This document shows positions 8,016-15,265 of a DNA stretch of 37,846 nt, in pieces; positions within the stretch are counted from its first letter, which is position 1; the number at the start of each line of letters is the position of its first letter. The notes below the pieces were generated by a model, which was given only the letters and a program-made list of their open reading frames with translations, was not told the origin of the DNA and ran no database searches. Both the position numbers and the translations under genes were made by a program. Source of the stretch: Neisseria shayeganii 871 (GTDB taxonomy: Bacteria > Pseudomonadota > Gammaproteobacteria > Burkholderiales > Neisseriaceae); assembly GCF_000226875.1 (NCBI RefSeq), contig NZ_JH164926.1, positions 2,088,356 through 2,126,201 of the forward strand. The letters are read 5' to 3'.

Positions 8016-8041
8016 AAAAAGAGCCTCAGGGCTCTTTTTTG
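8016..8041 (+). terminator. Terminator of rplM-rpsI
   Basis: AGAGCC and GGCTCT form a stem with a 4-base loop. The A-rich left side pairs with a run of six T on the right. A lone DUS (8043-8054) follows directly. Confidence 0.88.
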
Positions 8042-8133
8042 TTTCAGGTAGCCTTAACGCCCATAGAACCGACATCAAACAAGGTCATCATCAAGCTGCG
8101 ACTGTCTGTCGAAGCACCGCCAACAAACAGGCT

Positions 8134-8274
8134 GAGACCTTTGCACCCCCCAGATGTGGATGCAGTTCAAGGCGTAGCAGCGCAGCGAGTGCAGACATAT
8201 CATCTAGATAGGCAAGCGAGCGAGCAGCGCACAACGCAGAAATGCGCCGCAGATGGGGGTTTTGCAAAGGTCTC
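8134..8274 (+). mobile_element. MITE copy 2 (short class), in a DUS
   Basis: Ends are GAGACCTTTGCA and TTTGCAAAGGTCTC. It is flanked by direct repeats AGGCT at 8129-8133 and 8275-8279. The right-hand repeat is the first five bases of an intact DUS (8275-8286). It lies between rpsI and mnmG and makes up much of that 328-base gap. Confidence 0.93.
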
Positions 8275-8328
8275 AGGCTACCTGAAAACCATTTGGCCCC
8301 AACCCACCCACACAAACTTCCCGAGCTT

Positions 8329-10215
8329 ATGATTTATCCCAAAACCTACGACGTCATCGTGGTCGGCGGCGGACACGCCGGCACCGAGGCCGCCTTGGCC
8401 GCCGCACGCATGGGCGCGCAAACCCTGCTGCTTACCCACAATATCGAAACGCTGGGTCAAATGTCGTGCAACCCTTCTATCGGCGGCATCGGCAAAGGCC
8501 ATTTGGTGCGCGAAGTGGATGCGCTCGGCGGTGCCATGGCGCTGGCCACCGATATGTCCGGCATCCAATTCCGCCGCTTAAACGCCAGCAAAGGCGCTGC
8601 CGTGCGCGCCACCCGAGCCCAGGCCGACCGCATGCTTTACAAAGCCGCCATCCGCGAGATGCTGGAAAACCAGCCCAATCTCGACATTTTTCAGCAGGCG
8701 GTGGAAGACATCAGCGTGGAAGGCGACCGCGCCAACGGCGTAAGCACCCAAATGGGCGTGACATTCCAAGCCCGTGCCGTGGTGCTCACCGCAGGCACCT
8801 TCCTGGCCGGCAAAATCCACATCGGCTTGGAAAACTACGCCGGCGGCCGCGCCGGCGACCCCGCCGCACAAGGCTTGTCGGGCCGCCTGAAAGAGCTGGC
8901 GCTGCCCGTTGCCCGCCTCAAAACCGGCACCCCGCCGCGCATCGACGGCCGCACCATCGATTTTTCCCAGCTCACCGAACAGCCCGGCGATACCCCCGTG
9001 CCCGTATTCTCCGTGCGCGGCAGCGCCGAACTACACCCGCGCCAAGTATCGTGCTGGATTACCCACACCAACCTGCACACCCACGACATCATCCGCTCCG
9101 GTTTCGACCGCAGCCCCATGTTTACCGGCAAAATCGAAGGCGTCGGCCCGCGCTACTGCCCCTCGATTGAAGACAAAATCAACCGCTTCGCCGACAAAGA
9201 CAGCCATCAGATTTTCCTCGAACCCGAAGGGCTAACCACCAACGAATACTACCCCAACGGCATTTCCACCAGCCTGCCCTTCGACATCCAGCTCGCCCTC
9301 GTGCGCTCCATGAAAGGCTTGGAAAACGCCCACATCCTGCGCCCCGGCTACGCCATCGAATACGACTATTTCGACCCGCGCAACCTCAAAGCCAGTCTCG
9401 AAACCAAAACCATAGCCGGCCTGTTTTTCGCCGGCCAAATCAACGGCACCACCGGCTACGAAGAAGCCGCCGCCCAAGGCCTGCTGGCGGGCGCCAACGC
9501 CGTGCAATACATCCGCGAGCAAGAACCGCTCACCCTGCGCCGCGAACAAGCCTACCTCGGCGTCTTGGTGGACGACTTAATCACCAAAGGCGTGAACGAA
9601 CCCTACCGCATGTTCACCAGCCGCGCCGAATACCGCCTGCAACTGCGCGAAGACAACGCCGACATGCGTCTCACCGAAGCCGGCTACCAAATCGGCCTCG
9701 TAACCGAACAGCAATGGCAGCAGTTCGACCAAAAACGCGAACAAATCGAACGCGAAATCCAACGCCTACGCAGCACCTGGTACACCCCCGCCAAGCTGCC
9801 CGAGAGCGAGCAGGAGCGCGTGTTCGGCCAAAAACTCTCCCGCGAAGCCAACCTGCACGACCTCCTGCGCCGCCCCAATATCGACTACGCCGCCCTGATG
9901 ACCCTGCCCGACGCCGTCCCGGCAGACAGGCTACCTGAAAACGTCATCGAACAAGTAGAAATCCAAGTCAAATACCAAGGCTACATCGACCGCCAAAACG
10001 AAGAAATCGACAGCCGCAAAGACTTGGAGGCCCTCAGGCTGCCCGCCGACATCGACTACGCCAAAGTCAAAGGCCTGTCTGCCGAAGTGCAGCAGAAACT
10101 CAACCAAAACCGCCCCGAAACCGTCGGCCAAGCCAGCCGCATTTCCGGCATTACCCCCGCCGCCATCGCCCTGTTGATGGTGCATTTGAAACGCGGCTTC
10201 AAAGATGCAAAATAA
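8329..10215 (+). CDS. mnmG: tRNA uridine-5-carboxymethylaminomethyl modification enzyme, FAD subunit
   Basis: This 628-residue protein is MnmG (GidA), which with MnmE modifies the wobble uridine of several tRNAs using FAD. The FAD-binding motif VVGGGHAGTEAA is near residues 10-21, followed by the hallmark GQMSCNPSIGGIGKGHLVREVDALGG. Downstream come PRYCPSIEDKI and GTTGYEEAAAQGLLAGANA, and a C-terminal helical domain for MnmE and tRNA contact. Length is normal. The frame continues upstream into MITE copy 2 to an ATG at 8242 (29 extra residues), but MIYPKTYDVIVVGGG from 8329 is the usual start. A DUS word (9928-9939) is embedded and encodes RLPENV. The rsmG gene is near, as in many genomes. Confidence 0.97.
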   Translation: MIYPKTYDVIVVGGGHAGTEAALAAARMGAQTLLLTHNIETLGQMSCNPSIGGIGKGHLVREVDALGGAMALATDMSGIQFRRLNASKGAAVRATRAQADRMLYKAAIREMLENQPNLDIFQQAVEDISVEGDRANGVSTQMGVTFQARAVVLTAGTFLAGKIHIGLENYAGGRAGDPAAQGLSGRLKELALPVARLKTGTPPRIDGRTIDFSQLTEQPGDTPVPVFSVRGSAELHPRQVSCWITHTNLHTHDIIRSGFDRSPMFTGKIEGVGPRYCPSIEDKINRFADKDSHQIFLEPEGLTTNEYYPNGISTSLPFDIQLALVRSMKGLENAHILRPGYAIEYDYFDPRNLKASLETKTIAGLFFAGQINGTTGYEEAAAQGLLAGANAVQYIREQEPLTLRREQAYLGVLVDDLITKGVNEPYRMFTSRAEYRLQLREDNADMRLTEAGYQIGLVTEQQWQQFDQKREQIEREIQRLRSTWYTPAKLPESEQERVFGQKLSREANLHDLLRRPNIDYAALMTLPDAVPADRLPENVIEQVEIQVKYQGYIDRQNEEIDSRKDLEALRLPADIDYAKVKGLSAEVQQKLNQNRPETVGQASRISGITPAAIALLMVHLKRGFKDAK

Positions 10216-10216
10216 G

Positions 10217-10247
10217 TTTCAGGTAGCCCCAACCAGGCTACCTGAAA
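10217..10247 (+). terminator. DUS-type hairpin behind mnmG
   Basis: TTTCAGGTAGCC and GGCTACCTGAAA are inverted around a 7-base loop, beginning 2 bases after the stop codon. The left word differs from a DUS in its last base (CCC for CCT). Confidence 0.65.
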
Positions 10248-10256
10248 TCCCAGCCT

Positions 10257-10440
10257 GAGACCTTTGCAAAACCCTCAGATGTGGATGCAGTTCAAGGCGT
10301 AGCAGCACAGCGAACGTGAACGTCAGGAATCCCTGTGGGACAGACATATCATTAAGATAGGCAAGCGAGCGAGCAGTACCCATAGGGCATAAACGCACAA
10401 CGCAGAAATGCGCCGCAGATGGGGGTTTTGCAAAGGTCTC
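10257..10440 (+). mobile_element. MITE copy 3 (long class)
   Basis: Full 184-bp form with ends GAGACCTTTGCAAAA and TTTTGCAAAGGTCTC. It is flanked by AGCCT at 10252-10256 and 10441-10445. The flank is not a complete DUS, unlike most copies. It carries both internal blocks: one containing AATCCCTGTGGGACAG and one containing TACCCATAGGGCATAAACG. Confidence 0.93.
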
Positions 10441-10449
10441 AGCCTTAGA

Positions 10450-10467
10450 GCGGGCATCCCTGCCCGC
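10450..10467. repeat. Perfect GC-rich hairpin
   Basis: GCGGGCA, TCCC loop, TGCCCGC. It has no T-run and no adjacent gene on the plus strand. I do not know its role. Confidence 0.55.
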
Positions 10468-10524
10468 CGTCATGCAGTAAACAACACAGGCAGGCAAGGG
10501 GCCCACCCCCGCTTAGCAAGCAAA

Positions 10525-10553
10525 AGGCTACCTGAACGCCTTTCAGGTAGCCT
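10525..10553 (-). terminator. DUS inverted pair behind the small acidic gene
   Basis: AGGCTACCTGAA and TTCAGGTAGCCT are inverted with a 5-base spacer. It lies 18 bases downstream of the minus-strand gene at 10572-10814. Confidence 0.7.
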
Positions 10554-10571
10554 GCCTACACAGCGCGATAA

Positions 10572-10814
10572 TCAGTCTTCGAAGCGGTTTTCGGTTTCCG
10601 GCACGTCGTCGGCATCCTTCATCGCATCGCTCACGGTTTGGGCAATCGGATTGATGCCGCTCTGCTCGCGCACAATCTCTTTCTGTCGCTCTGTGAGCGG
10701 GGGATGCACCTCGGTGGCCTCGGCTTCGCGTCGGCGCTCCATCTCTTCGAAACTTTCGTAGGGTTGGGGTTTGACTTTGCTTAAATCTACGTCGTCATGT
10801 TTGAATATGCTCAT
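10572..10814 (-). CDS. Small acidic hypothetical protein
   Basis: This 80-residue protein is rich in Glu and Asp with a Pro/Gln-containing middle and no membrane segment. I do not recognise a family. It begins MSIFKHDDVDLSKVKPQPYES and is probably partly disordered and cytoplasmic. The start is well supported: AAAAGGAGCTGTTATG gives a consensus ribosome site, which rules out a 14-codon longer frame from 10856. It is the only minus-strand gene in this neighbourhood and is transcribed away from rsmG, with 119 bases between the starts. A DUS hairpin is its likely terminator. Confidence 0.8.
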   Translation of the reverse strand: MSIFKHDDVDLSKVKPQPYESFEEMERRREAEATEVHPPLTERQKEIVREQSGINPIAQTVSDAMKDADDVPETENRFED

Positions 10815-10933
10815 AACAGCTCCTTTTCTCGGGTGTGCGGGCAGAACATACCACATTGCGGCCTTGAGTGCGATGTGCCGGCGGCCGGTATTTTCAGATA
10901 AGATTACGCCTGCACGATTTGACGAAAGACATC

Positions 10934-11563
10934 ATGGACAACAAACAAAAACTACAGCAAGGCCTGCAACAGCTGGGGCTGACGCTTTCCACCGCCCAAC
11001 AACTGCTGCTGCTCGAATACGTGGCCCTGCTGAAAAAATGGAACAGCACCTACAACCTCACCGCCCTGCGCGACGAAACCACAATGATCAGCCACCACGT
11101 GCTCGACAGCCTCACCCTGCTGCCTTATGTGAAAGACGCGCAAACCCTGATGGACGTAGGCTCCGGCGGCGGTATGCCCGGCATTCCCACCGCCATCTGC
11201 CGCCCCGATTTGCAGATCACGCTGTTGGATTCGAACACCAAAAAAACCACCTTTTTGCAGCAAGCCGTCATCGAGCTGGGCTTGAACAACGTAACCGTGG
11301 CCAGCGGCCGCGTGGAAGCCATGCACGACAAGAAAGTGGACGTGGTGACCAGCCGCGCCTTTGCCGAACTGGCCGACTTTATCGCGCTCACCAAACACCT
11401 GTTGAATGCCAACGGCTATTGGGCGGCGATGAAGGGCGTGTATCCCTATGAAGAGTTGGAGCACGTGCCCGACACGGTGGCCGTGCTTCAAGTGGACAAA
11501 CTGAACGTGCCGATGCTGGAAGCCGAGCGCCATATGGTGTTGATGCGGCCCAAGCAGGCATAA
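10934..11563 (+). CDS. rsmG: 16S rRNA (guanine527-N7)-methyltransferase
   Basis: This 209-residue protein is RsmG (GidB), which methylates G527 of 16S rRNA using S-adenosylmethionine. The SAM-binding motif is DVGSGGGMPGIPTAI, followed by LLDSNTKKTTFLQQ. The catalytic-region segment VVTSRAFAELADFI is also clear, and the N-terminus KKWNSTYNLTALRD is typical. The frame is open upstream to 10868, but ATG 10934 gives the normal length and follows GAAAG. parA starts 16 bases after the stop, so the two are probably co-transcribed, the conserved gidB-parA arrangement. Confidence 0.96.
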   Translation: MDNKQKLQQGLQQLGLTLSTAQQLLLLEYVALLKKWNSTYNLTALRDETTMISHHVLDSLTLLPYVKDAQTLMDVGSGGGMPGIPTAICRPDLQITLLDSNTKKTTFLQQAVIELGLNNVTVASGRVEAMHDKKVDVVTSRAFAELADFIALTKHLLNANGYWAAMKGVYPYEELEHVPDTVAVLQVDKLNVPMLEAERHMVLMRPKQA

Positions 11564-11579
11564 ACCGGGGAGGCAGACC

Positions 11580-12347
11580 ATGAGCGCCAACATTCTGGCG
11601 GTGGCCAACCAAAAAGGCGGGGTGGGCAAAACCACCACCGCCGTCAATCTGGCCGCCTCGCTGGCCGCACGCGGCAAGCGGGTATTGGTGGTGGATCTCG
11701 ATCCGCAGGGCAACGCCACCACCGGCAGCGGCATCGACAAAAGCAGCCTGAAAAACGGCATCTACCAAGTGCTGCTCGGCGAAAGCGAAGCGGCCGAGGC
11801 CAAGTTGCACAGCGAAGCGGGGGGCTACGATGTGCTGGCGGCCAACCGTTCGCTGGCCGGCGCCGAAGTGGAGCTGATTCAGGAAATCGCCCGCGAAATG
11901 CGTTTGAAAAACGCCCTGCTGCCCTTGAGCGGAGACTATGATTTTATCCTGATCGACTGCCCGCCCACGCTCACCCTGCTCACCCTCAACGGCTTGGTGG
12001 CCGCCCACGGCGTGCTGGTGCCGATGGTGTGCGAATACTATGCGCTGGAAGGCATTTCCGATTTGGTGGCCACCGTGCGCAAAATCCGCCAAGCCATCAA
12101 CCCGCAGCTCGACATCGCCGGCATTGTGCGCACGCTCTACAACCCGCAAAGCCGGCTAGCTTTGGAAGTGAGCGAACAGTTGGAGCAGCATTTCGGCAAC
12201 AAAGTGTTCGCCACCACCATTCCGCGCAACATCCGCCTGGCCGAAGCACCCAGCCACGGTATGCCGGCGCTGGCCTACGACCCCAAAGCCAAAGGCACGC
12301 TGGCCTATCTGGCGCTGGCCGACGAACTGCTGGCCCGCTTTGCCTGA
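11580..12347 (+). CDS. parA: Chromosome-partitioning ATPase ParA (Soj)
   Basis: This 255-residue deviant Walker-A ATPase has the motif KGGVGKTTTAVNLAASLA at about residues 12-29, the DLDPQGNATTGSG segment, and Walker B FILIDCPPTL. It binds DNA nonspecifically and moves ParB-parS complexes during chromosome segregation. GGGGAGG lies just before the ATG. It follows rsmG by 16 bases. Normally parB is the next gene, but here a lone DUS (12393-12404) and yciO follow, and no parB occurs anywhere in the window. Confidence 0.94.
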   Translation: MSANILAVANQKGGVGKTTTAVNLAASLAARGKRVLVVDLDPQGNATTGSGIDKSSLKNGIYQVLLGESEAAEAKLHSEAGGYDVLAANRSLAGAEVELIQEIAREMRLKNALLPLSGDYDFILIDCPPTLTLLTLNGLVAAHGVLVPMVCEYYALEGISDLVATVRKIRQAINPQLDIAGIVRTLYNPQSRLALEVSEQLEQHFGNKVFATTIPRNIRLAEAPSHGMPALAYDPKAKGTLAYLALADELLARFA

Positions 12348-12434
12348 GCAAAGCCCGTACACCCGGCTCCGCCCAAACGCCTGCCTGAAGCTTTCAGGTA
12401 GCCTGTACCACCCCACACTGATCACCCCAAAACC

Positions 12435-13055
12435 ATGGCCCAATTCTTCGCAATCCACCCCGACAACCCCCAAGAACGGCTGGTCAAACAGGCCGCCGAC
12501 ATCGTCCGCAACGGCGGCGTGATCGTTTACCCCACCGATTCCTGCTACGCGCTGGGCTGTCATCTGGGCGACAAAGCCGCCATGGAGCGCATTCTCGCCA
12601 TCCGCCAAATCGACCTGCGCCACCACCTCACCCTGATGTGTGCCGACCTCTCCGAGCTGGGCACCTACGCCAAAGTGGACAACAGCCAGTTCCGCCAGCT
12701 CAAAGCCGCCACCCCCGGCGCCTACACCTTCATCCTGCCCGCCACCAAAGAAGTGCCCAACCGCACCCTGCACCCGAAGCGCAAAACCATCGGCCTGCGC
12801 GTGCCCGACAACCGCATCGCCCTGGCCCTGTTGGCCGAACTGGGCGAACCCATGCTTTCCTGCACCCTGATGCTGCCCGAAGACAGCGAACCGCTGACCG
12901 ACCCCTACGAAATCCGCGACCGCCTCGAACACAGCGTGGACCTGGTCATCGACGGCGGCTGGTGCGGCACCGAGCCCACCACCGTCATCGACATGACCGA
13001 CGGCACCGAACTCATCCGCCAAGGTGCGGGCGACGCCGCCGTGTTCGGCCTGTAA
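12435..13055 (+). CDS. yciO: YciO-type Sua5/YrdC family protein
   Basis: This 206-residue protein closely follows E. coli YciO over its length: FFAIHPDNPQERL at the start, NGGVIVYPTDSCYALGC, PGAYTFILPATKEVP, KRKTIGLRVPDN, and PTTVIDMTDG near the end. The fold is that of TsaC/Sua5, which makes threonylcarbamoyl-AMP for the tRNA t6A modification. The Ser-Ala-Asn-x-Ser motif of true TsaC/Sua5 is replaced here by LSCTLMLPE, so this is the YciO branch. Its cellular role is less settled. The ribosome site is poor. The gene ends at a DUS hairpin followed by MITE copy 4. Confidence 0.9.
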   Translation: MAQFFAIHPDNPQERLVKQAADIVRNGGVIVYPTDSCYALGCHLGDKAAMERILAIRQIDLRHHLTLMCADLSELGTYAKVDNSQFRQLKAATPGAYTFILPATKEVPNRTLHPKRKTIGLRVPDNRIALALLAELGEPMLSCTLMLPEDSEPLTDPYEIRDRLEHSVDLVIDGGWCGTEPTTVIDMTDGTELIRQGAGDAAVFGL

Positions 13056-13098
13056 AAACCTGCTCCAAACCGTAACCAACCGCACATCCTGCCGCAAC

Positions 13099-13129
13099 AG
13101 GCTACCTGAAACCCGCTTTCAGGTAGCCT
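13099..13129 (+). terminator. DUS inverted pair behind yciO
   Basis: AGGCTACCTGAAA and TTTCAGGTAGCCT form a 13-bp stem with a 5-base loop. MITE copy 4 is inserted at its right edge without breaking the pair. Confidence 0.75.
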
Positions 13130-13288
13130 GAGACCTTTGCAAACCCCCATCTGCGGCGCATTTCTGCGTTGTGCGTTTATGCCCTATGGGTACTGCTCAC
13201 TCGCTTGCCTATCTAGATGATATGTCTGCGTTCGCTGCGCTGCTACGCCTTGAACTGCATCCACATCTGGGGGTTTTGCAAAGGCCTC
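13130..13288 (-). mobile_element. MITE copy 4 (medium class), in a DUS
   Basis: 159 bp in reverse orientation. It is flanked by AGCCT at 13125-13129 (the end of an intact DUS) and 13289-13293. It carries only one internal block, the one containing TACCCATAGGGCATAAACG on its minus strand. It occupies a third of the 455-base gap before the next gene. Confidence 0.93.
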
Positions 13289-13407
13289 AGCCTGTTTGCA
13301 TTCGGCCGCGCCCGCAGGCAGACGCCCATTTTGCAAAACTTCTGCCGATTATGGTTAATTTACGTTTACCGCCAAACAATATCCGCCAAAAGCAAGCATC
13401 TCATTTC

Positions 13408-13468
13408 AATCAATAAATTTAAATTAGAGAATCACCCTAAACTGGCATGATTCCTGCTAGTAACTTGT
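13408..13468 (+). promoter_or_regulatory. Candidate sigma-54 promoter with upstream IHF-like site
   Basis: CTGGCATGATTCCTGCTA has GG at 13444-13445 and GC at 13456-13457, the exact 10-base spacing of -24/-12 promoters, with two departures from TGGCAC-N5-TTGC. AATCAATAAATTT (13408-13420) matches the IHF consensus WATCAANNNNTTR at 12 of 13 positions and would be centred near -55, a usual place in sigma-54 promoters. Transcription would start near 13468. Confidence 0.5.
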
Positions 13469-13510
13469 TTTGCTTCTAAAGACAACACAGCGAACAAGGT
13501 TTTTCCCATA

Positions 13511-14068
13511 ATGGCCCGTTTAAAAACATCTTCCCGTAACCAAACCAGCCGCCCCGCCAGAAAGAAATCCGGCGGCACCGGCAGTGCCGGCCGCATTCTC
13601 GGCCTGCTGCTTGTGTTGGCGCTGCTCGGCGGCGGCGCCTTCCTCTATCTGAATCCGCAGGCATTGGACCAACTCAAAGCGGCCGCCGGCTTGGCCGAAG
13701 CACCGGCAGCAGCGTCGGCAACACCCGCCACACCTGCTGCCGATCCGGCAGCGCCGGCCCAGCCCGCTTTGGTATTCGAAGCCGATCCCGCCGCTGCCGA
13801 AACGCTCAACACCGCCAAAATGATGGTGAATATGCGCTTTAAAGAAGGCAAAACCCTGACCGACATCAACGAGCCGTTCAAGCTGTCGGCCTCGGAAAAG
13901 CAGCACTGGCAAAGCGTACACATCAACCAAGGCACGGTGTCCGCCGTCCATGTCAACAGCAACCCCGACCACCCCATGGTGCTGCTGCCGATGCAACACA
14001 ACGGCGAATTGGTTTGGGTATGCGCCGGAGACGTACCTGCCGCACTCGAAAGCGTGTGCACCTCATAA
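13511..14068 (+). CDS. Membrane-anchored protein with pilin-like C-terminus
   Basis: This 185-residue protein has a basic Arg/Lys/Ser-rich N-terminus (1-27), one hydrophobic segment (about 28-47, GRILGLLLVLALLGGGAFLYL), an Ala/Pro linker (about 60-87) and a globular C-terminal domain. The end, VWVCAGDVPAALESVC, resembles the disulfide-closed terminal loop of type IV pilins. The N-terminus is not a normal prepilin leader: no Gly-Phe-Thr-x-x-Glu is seen. I cannot name a family. AAGG stands 14 bases before the ATG. The upstream region looks like a sigma-54 promoter. It is probably an inner-membrane protein with a periplasmic domain; a link to pili is a guess. Confidence 0.75.
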   Translation: MARLKTSSRNQTSRPARKKSGGTGSAGRILGLLLVLALLGGGAFLYLNPQALDQLKAAAGLAEAPAAASATPATPAADPAAPAQPALVFEADPAAAETLNTAKMMVNMRFKEGKTLTDINEPFKLSASEKQHWQSVHINQGTVSAVHVNSNPDHPMVLLPMQHNGELVWVCAGDVPAALESVCTS

Positions 14069-14122
14069 AAACGGCGGTTTCCACCACCCCCTCAGGCTGC
14101 CCGAACCCGTTTCAGGTAGCCT

Positions 14123-14265
14123 GAGACCTTTGCAAACCCCCCAGATGTGGATGCAGTTCAAGGCGTAGCAGCGCAGTGAGCGAAGACATATCACATAGAT
14201 AGGCAAGCGAGCGAGCAGCGCACAACGCAGAAATGCGCCGCAGATGGGGCTTTTGCAAAGGTCTC
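14123..14265 (+). mobile_element. MITE copy 5 (short class), in a DUS
   Basis: 143 bp with ends GAGACCTTTGCAAA and TTTTGCAAAGGTCTC. AGCCT flanks it at 14118-14122 (the end of an intact DUS) and at 14266-14270. Confidence 0.93.
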
Positions 14266-14423
14266 AGCCTGTTTTGCATCCGTTTCCCATGCAACGCAAC
14301 ACGGAGCAGGCCGAAACCTCGACAACACCCCAAGCGAATGCGAACGCTGGAAATCCGCGTGGAGCAAACCGAACAAACCAAGCTAAGTAAACGGGTAAAC
14401 ACTTCAGAACGTCAACAGAACAT

Positions 14424-14471
14424 CAACGCAAATGCAGCCATGCGCCGCAGCTGGCCTCTTGCAAAGGTCTC
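14424..14471 (+). mobile_element. Truncated, decayed MITE right end (copy 9)
   Basis: The segment CAACGCAAATGC...ATGCGCCGCAG...TTGCAAAGGTCTC matches the last 45 or so bases of the family with small changes. It is followed by AGCCT (14472-14476) like the full copies. No left half is present. The 158 bases between copy 5 and this remnant (14266-14423) show no recognisable feature. Confidence 0.75.
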
Positions 14472-14488
14472 AGCCTTTTATTTGGCGC

Positions 14489-14494
14489 TATAAT
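14489..14494 (+). promoter_or_regulatory. -10 element before ampD
   Basis: A perfect TATAAT 33 bases before the ampD start. The expected -35 position falls at the very end of the MITE remnant (around 14466-14471) and is poor. Confidence 0.5.
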
Positions 14495-14526
14495 CCCGCC
14501 ATTTCCTCATCCGAAAGTATCCGCCG

Positions 14527-15105
14527 ATGAACGATTGGCAACGCGGCCGCTGGCAGCAGGCCGTCCAACAACACTCCCCCAACTGCAGCCCGCGCCCCGA
14601 AGGCGAAACGGTTTCCCTGGTGGTGTTGCACAATATTTCCCTACCCCCGTTCGAATACGGCAGCGGTGCCGTAGAAGCGTTGTTCACCAACCGCATCCGG
14701 CCCGACGCCCATCCCTTTTTCTCCCAGCTCAGCCAACTGCGCGTGTCCAGCCATTTTCTGATTGAACGCAACGGGCGCACCGTACAATTTGTCTCCTGCG
14801 ATGACGCCGCCTATCACGCCGGCGTGTCCGCTTTCCGCGGCCGCCAAGCTTGCAATGCCTTTTCCGTCGGCATCGAATTGGAAGGCTGCGATTTCGAGCC
14901 CTTTACCGAAGCCCAATACGCCGCCCTGCTCCCGCTGCTGCACAGCCTCATCCGCGCCTACCCGATTGAAGCCGTCATCGGCCACCAACACATCGCCCCC
15001 GGCCGCAAAAGCGACCCCGGCCATTTTTTCGACTGGGCCGCCCTGCAAGCCGCCGGCCTGCCGGTAGCGGAAGAAGTATTTACAGCAGACACGCCGCCGC
15101 CATAA
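14527..15105 (+). CDS. ampD: 1,6-anhydro-N-acetylmuramyl-L-alanine amidase AmpD
   Basis: This 192-residue N-acetylmuramoyl-L-alanine amidase (amidase_2 family) cleaves anhydromuropeptides during peptidoglycan recycling in the cytoplasm. Zinc-binding residues are in VVLHNISLPP (His) and IGHQHIAPGRKSDPGHFFDW (His and Asp). SSHFLIERNGRTVQFV and NAFSVGIELEG are also typical. It has no signal peptide, as expected for AmpD rather than periplasmic relatives. In other bacteria its loss raises AmpC beta-lactamase through AmpR; no such pair is in this window. The ribosome site is weak. A -10 sequence lies directly upstream. Confidence 0.95.
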   Translation: MNDWQRGRWQQAVQQHSPNCSPRPEGETVSLVVLHNISLPPFEYGSGAVEALFTNRIRPDAHPFFSQLSQLRVSSHFLIERNGRTVQFVSCDDAAYHAGVSAFRGRQACNAFSVGIELEGCDFEPFTEAQYAALLPLLHSLIRAYPIEAVIGHQHIAPGRKSDPGHFFDWAALQAAGLPVAEEVFTADTPPP

Positions 15106-15218
15106 AAACTTTGAACAACTCAGGCTACCTGAACGCCCGACAGCCGGCGGCTACAGATTTTTACGCAGCGCATTCCGCCGCCAGCCAATCAACGGCAACC
15201 CCTTGCGCCGATTTTGGT

Positions 15219-15224
15219 TATAAT
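15219..15224 (+). promoter_or_regulatory. -10 element before zipA
   Basis: A perfect TATAAT 41 bases before the zipA start, without a convincing -35. A lone DUS (15122-15133) lies between ampD and this site. Confidence 0.45.
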
Positions 15225-15265
15225 CCGCCGGCAAAGACGGACTGCCCACACCATCGGAACCGCCC

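Noticed and set aside
8134..8274. MITE as a coding gene (recurrent frames starting Met-Arg-Arg-Arg-Trp-Gly or reading LHPHLGVLQRSQ).
   Set aside because: The frames arise from the repeated DNA in every copy, end at different points in flanking sequence, and have no ribosome sites.
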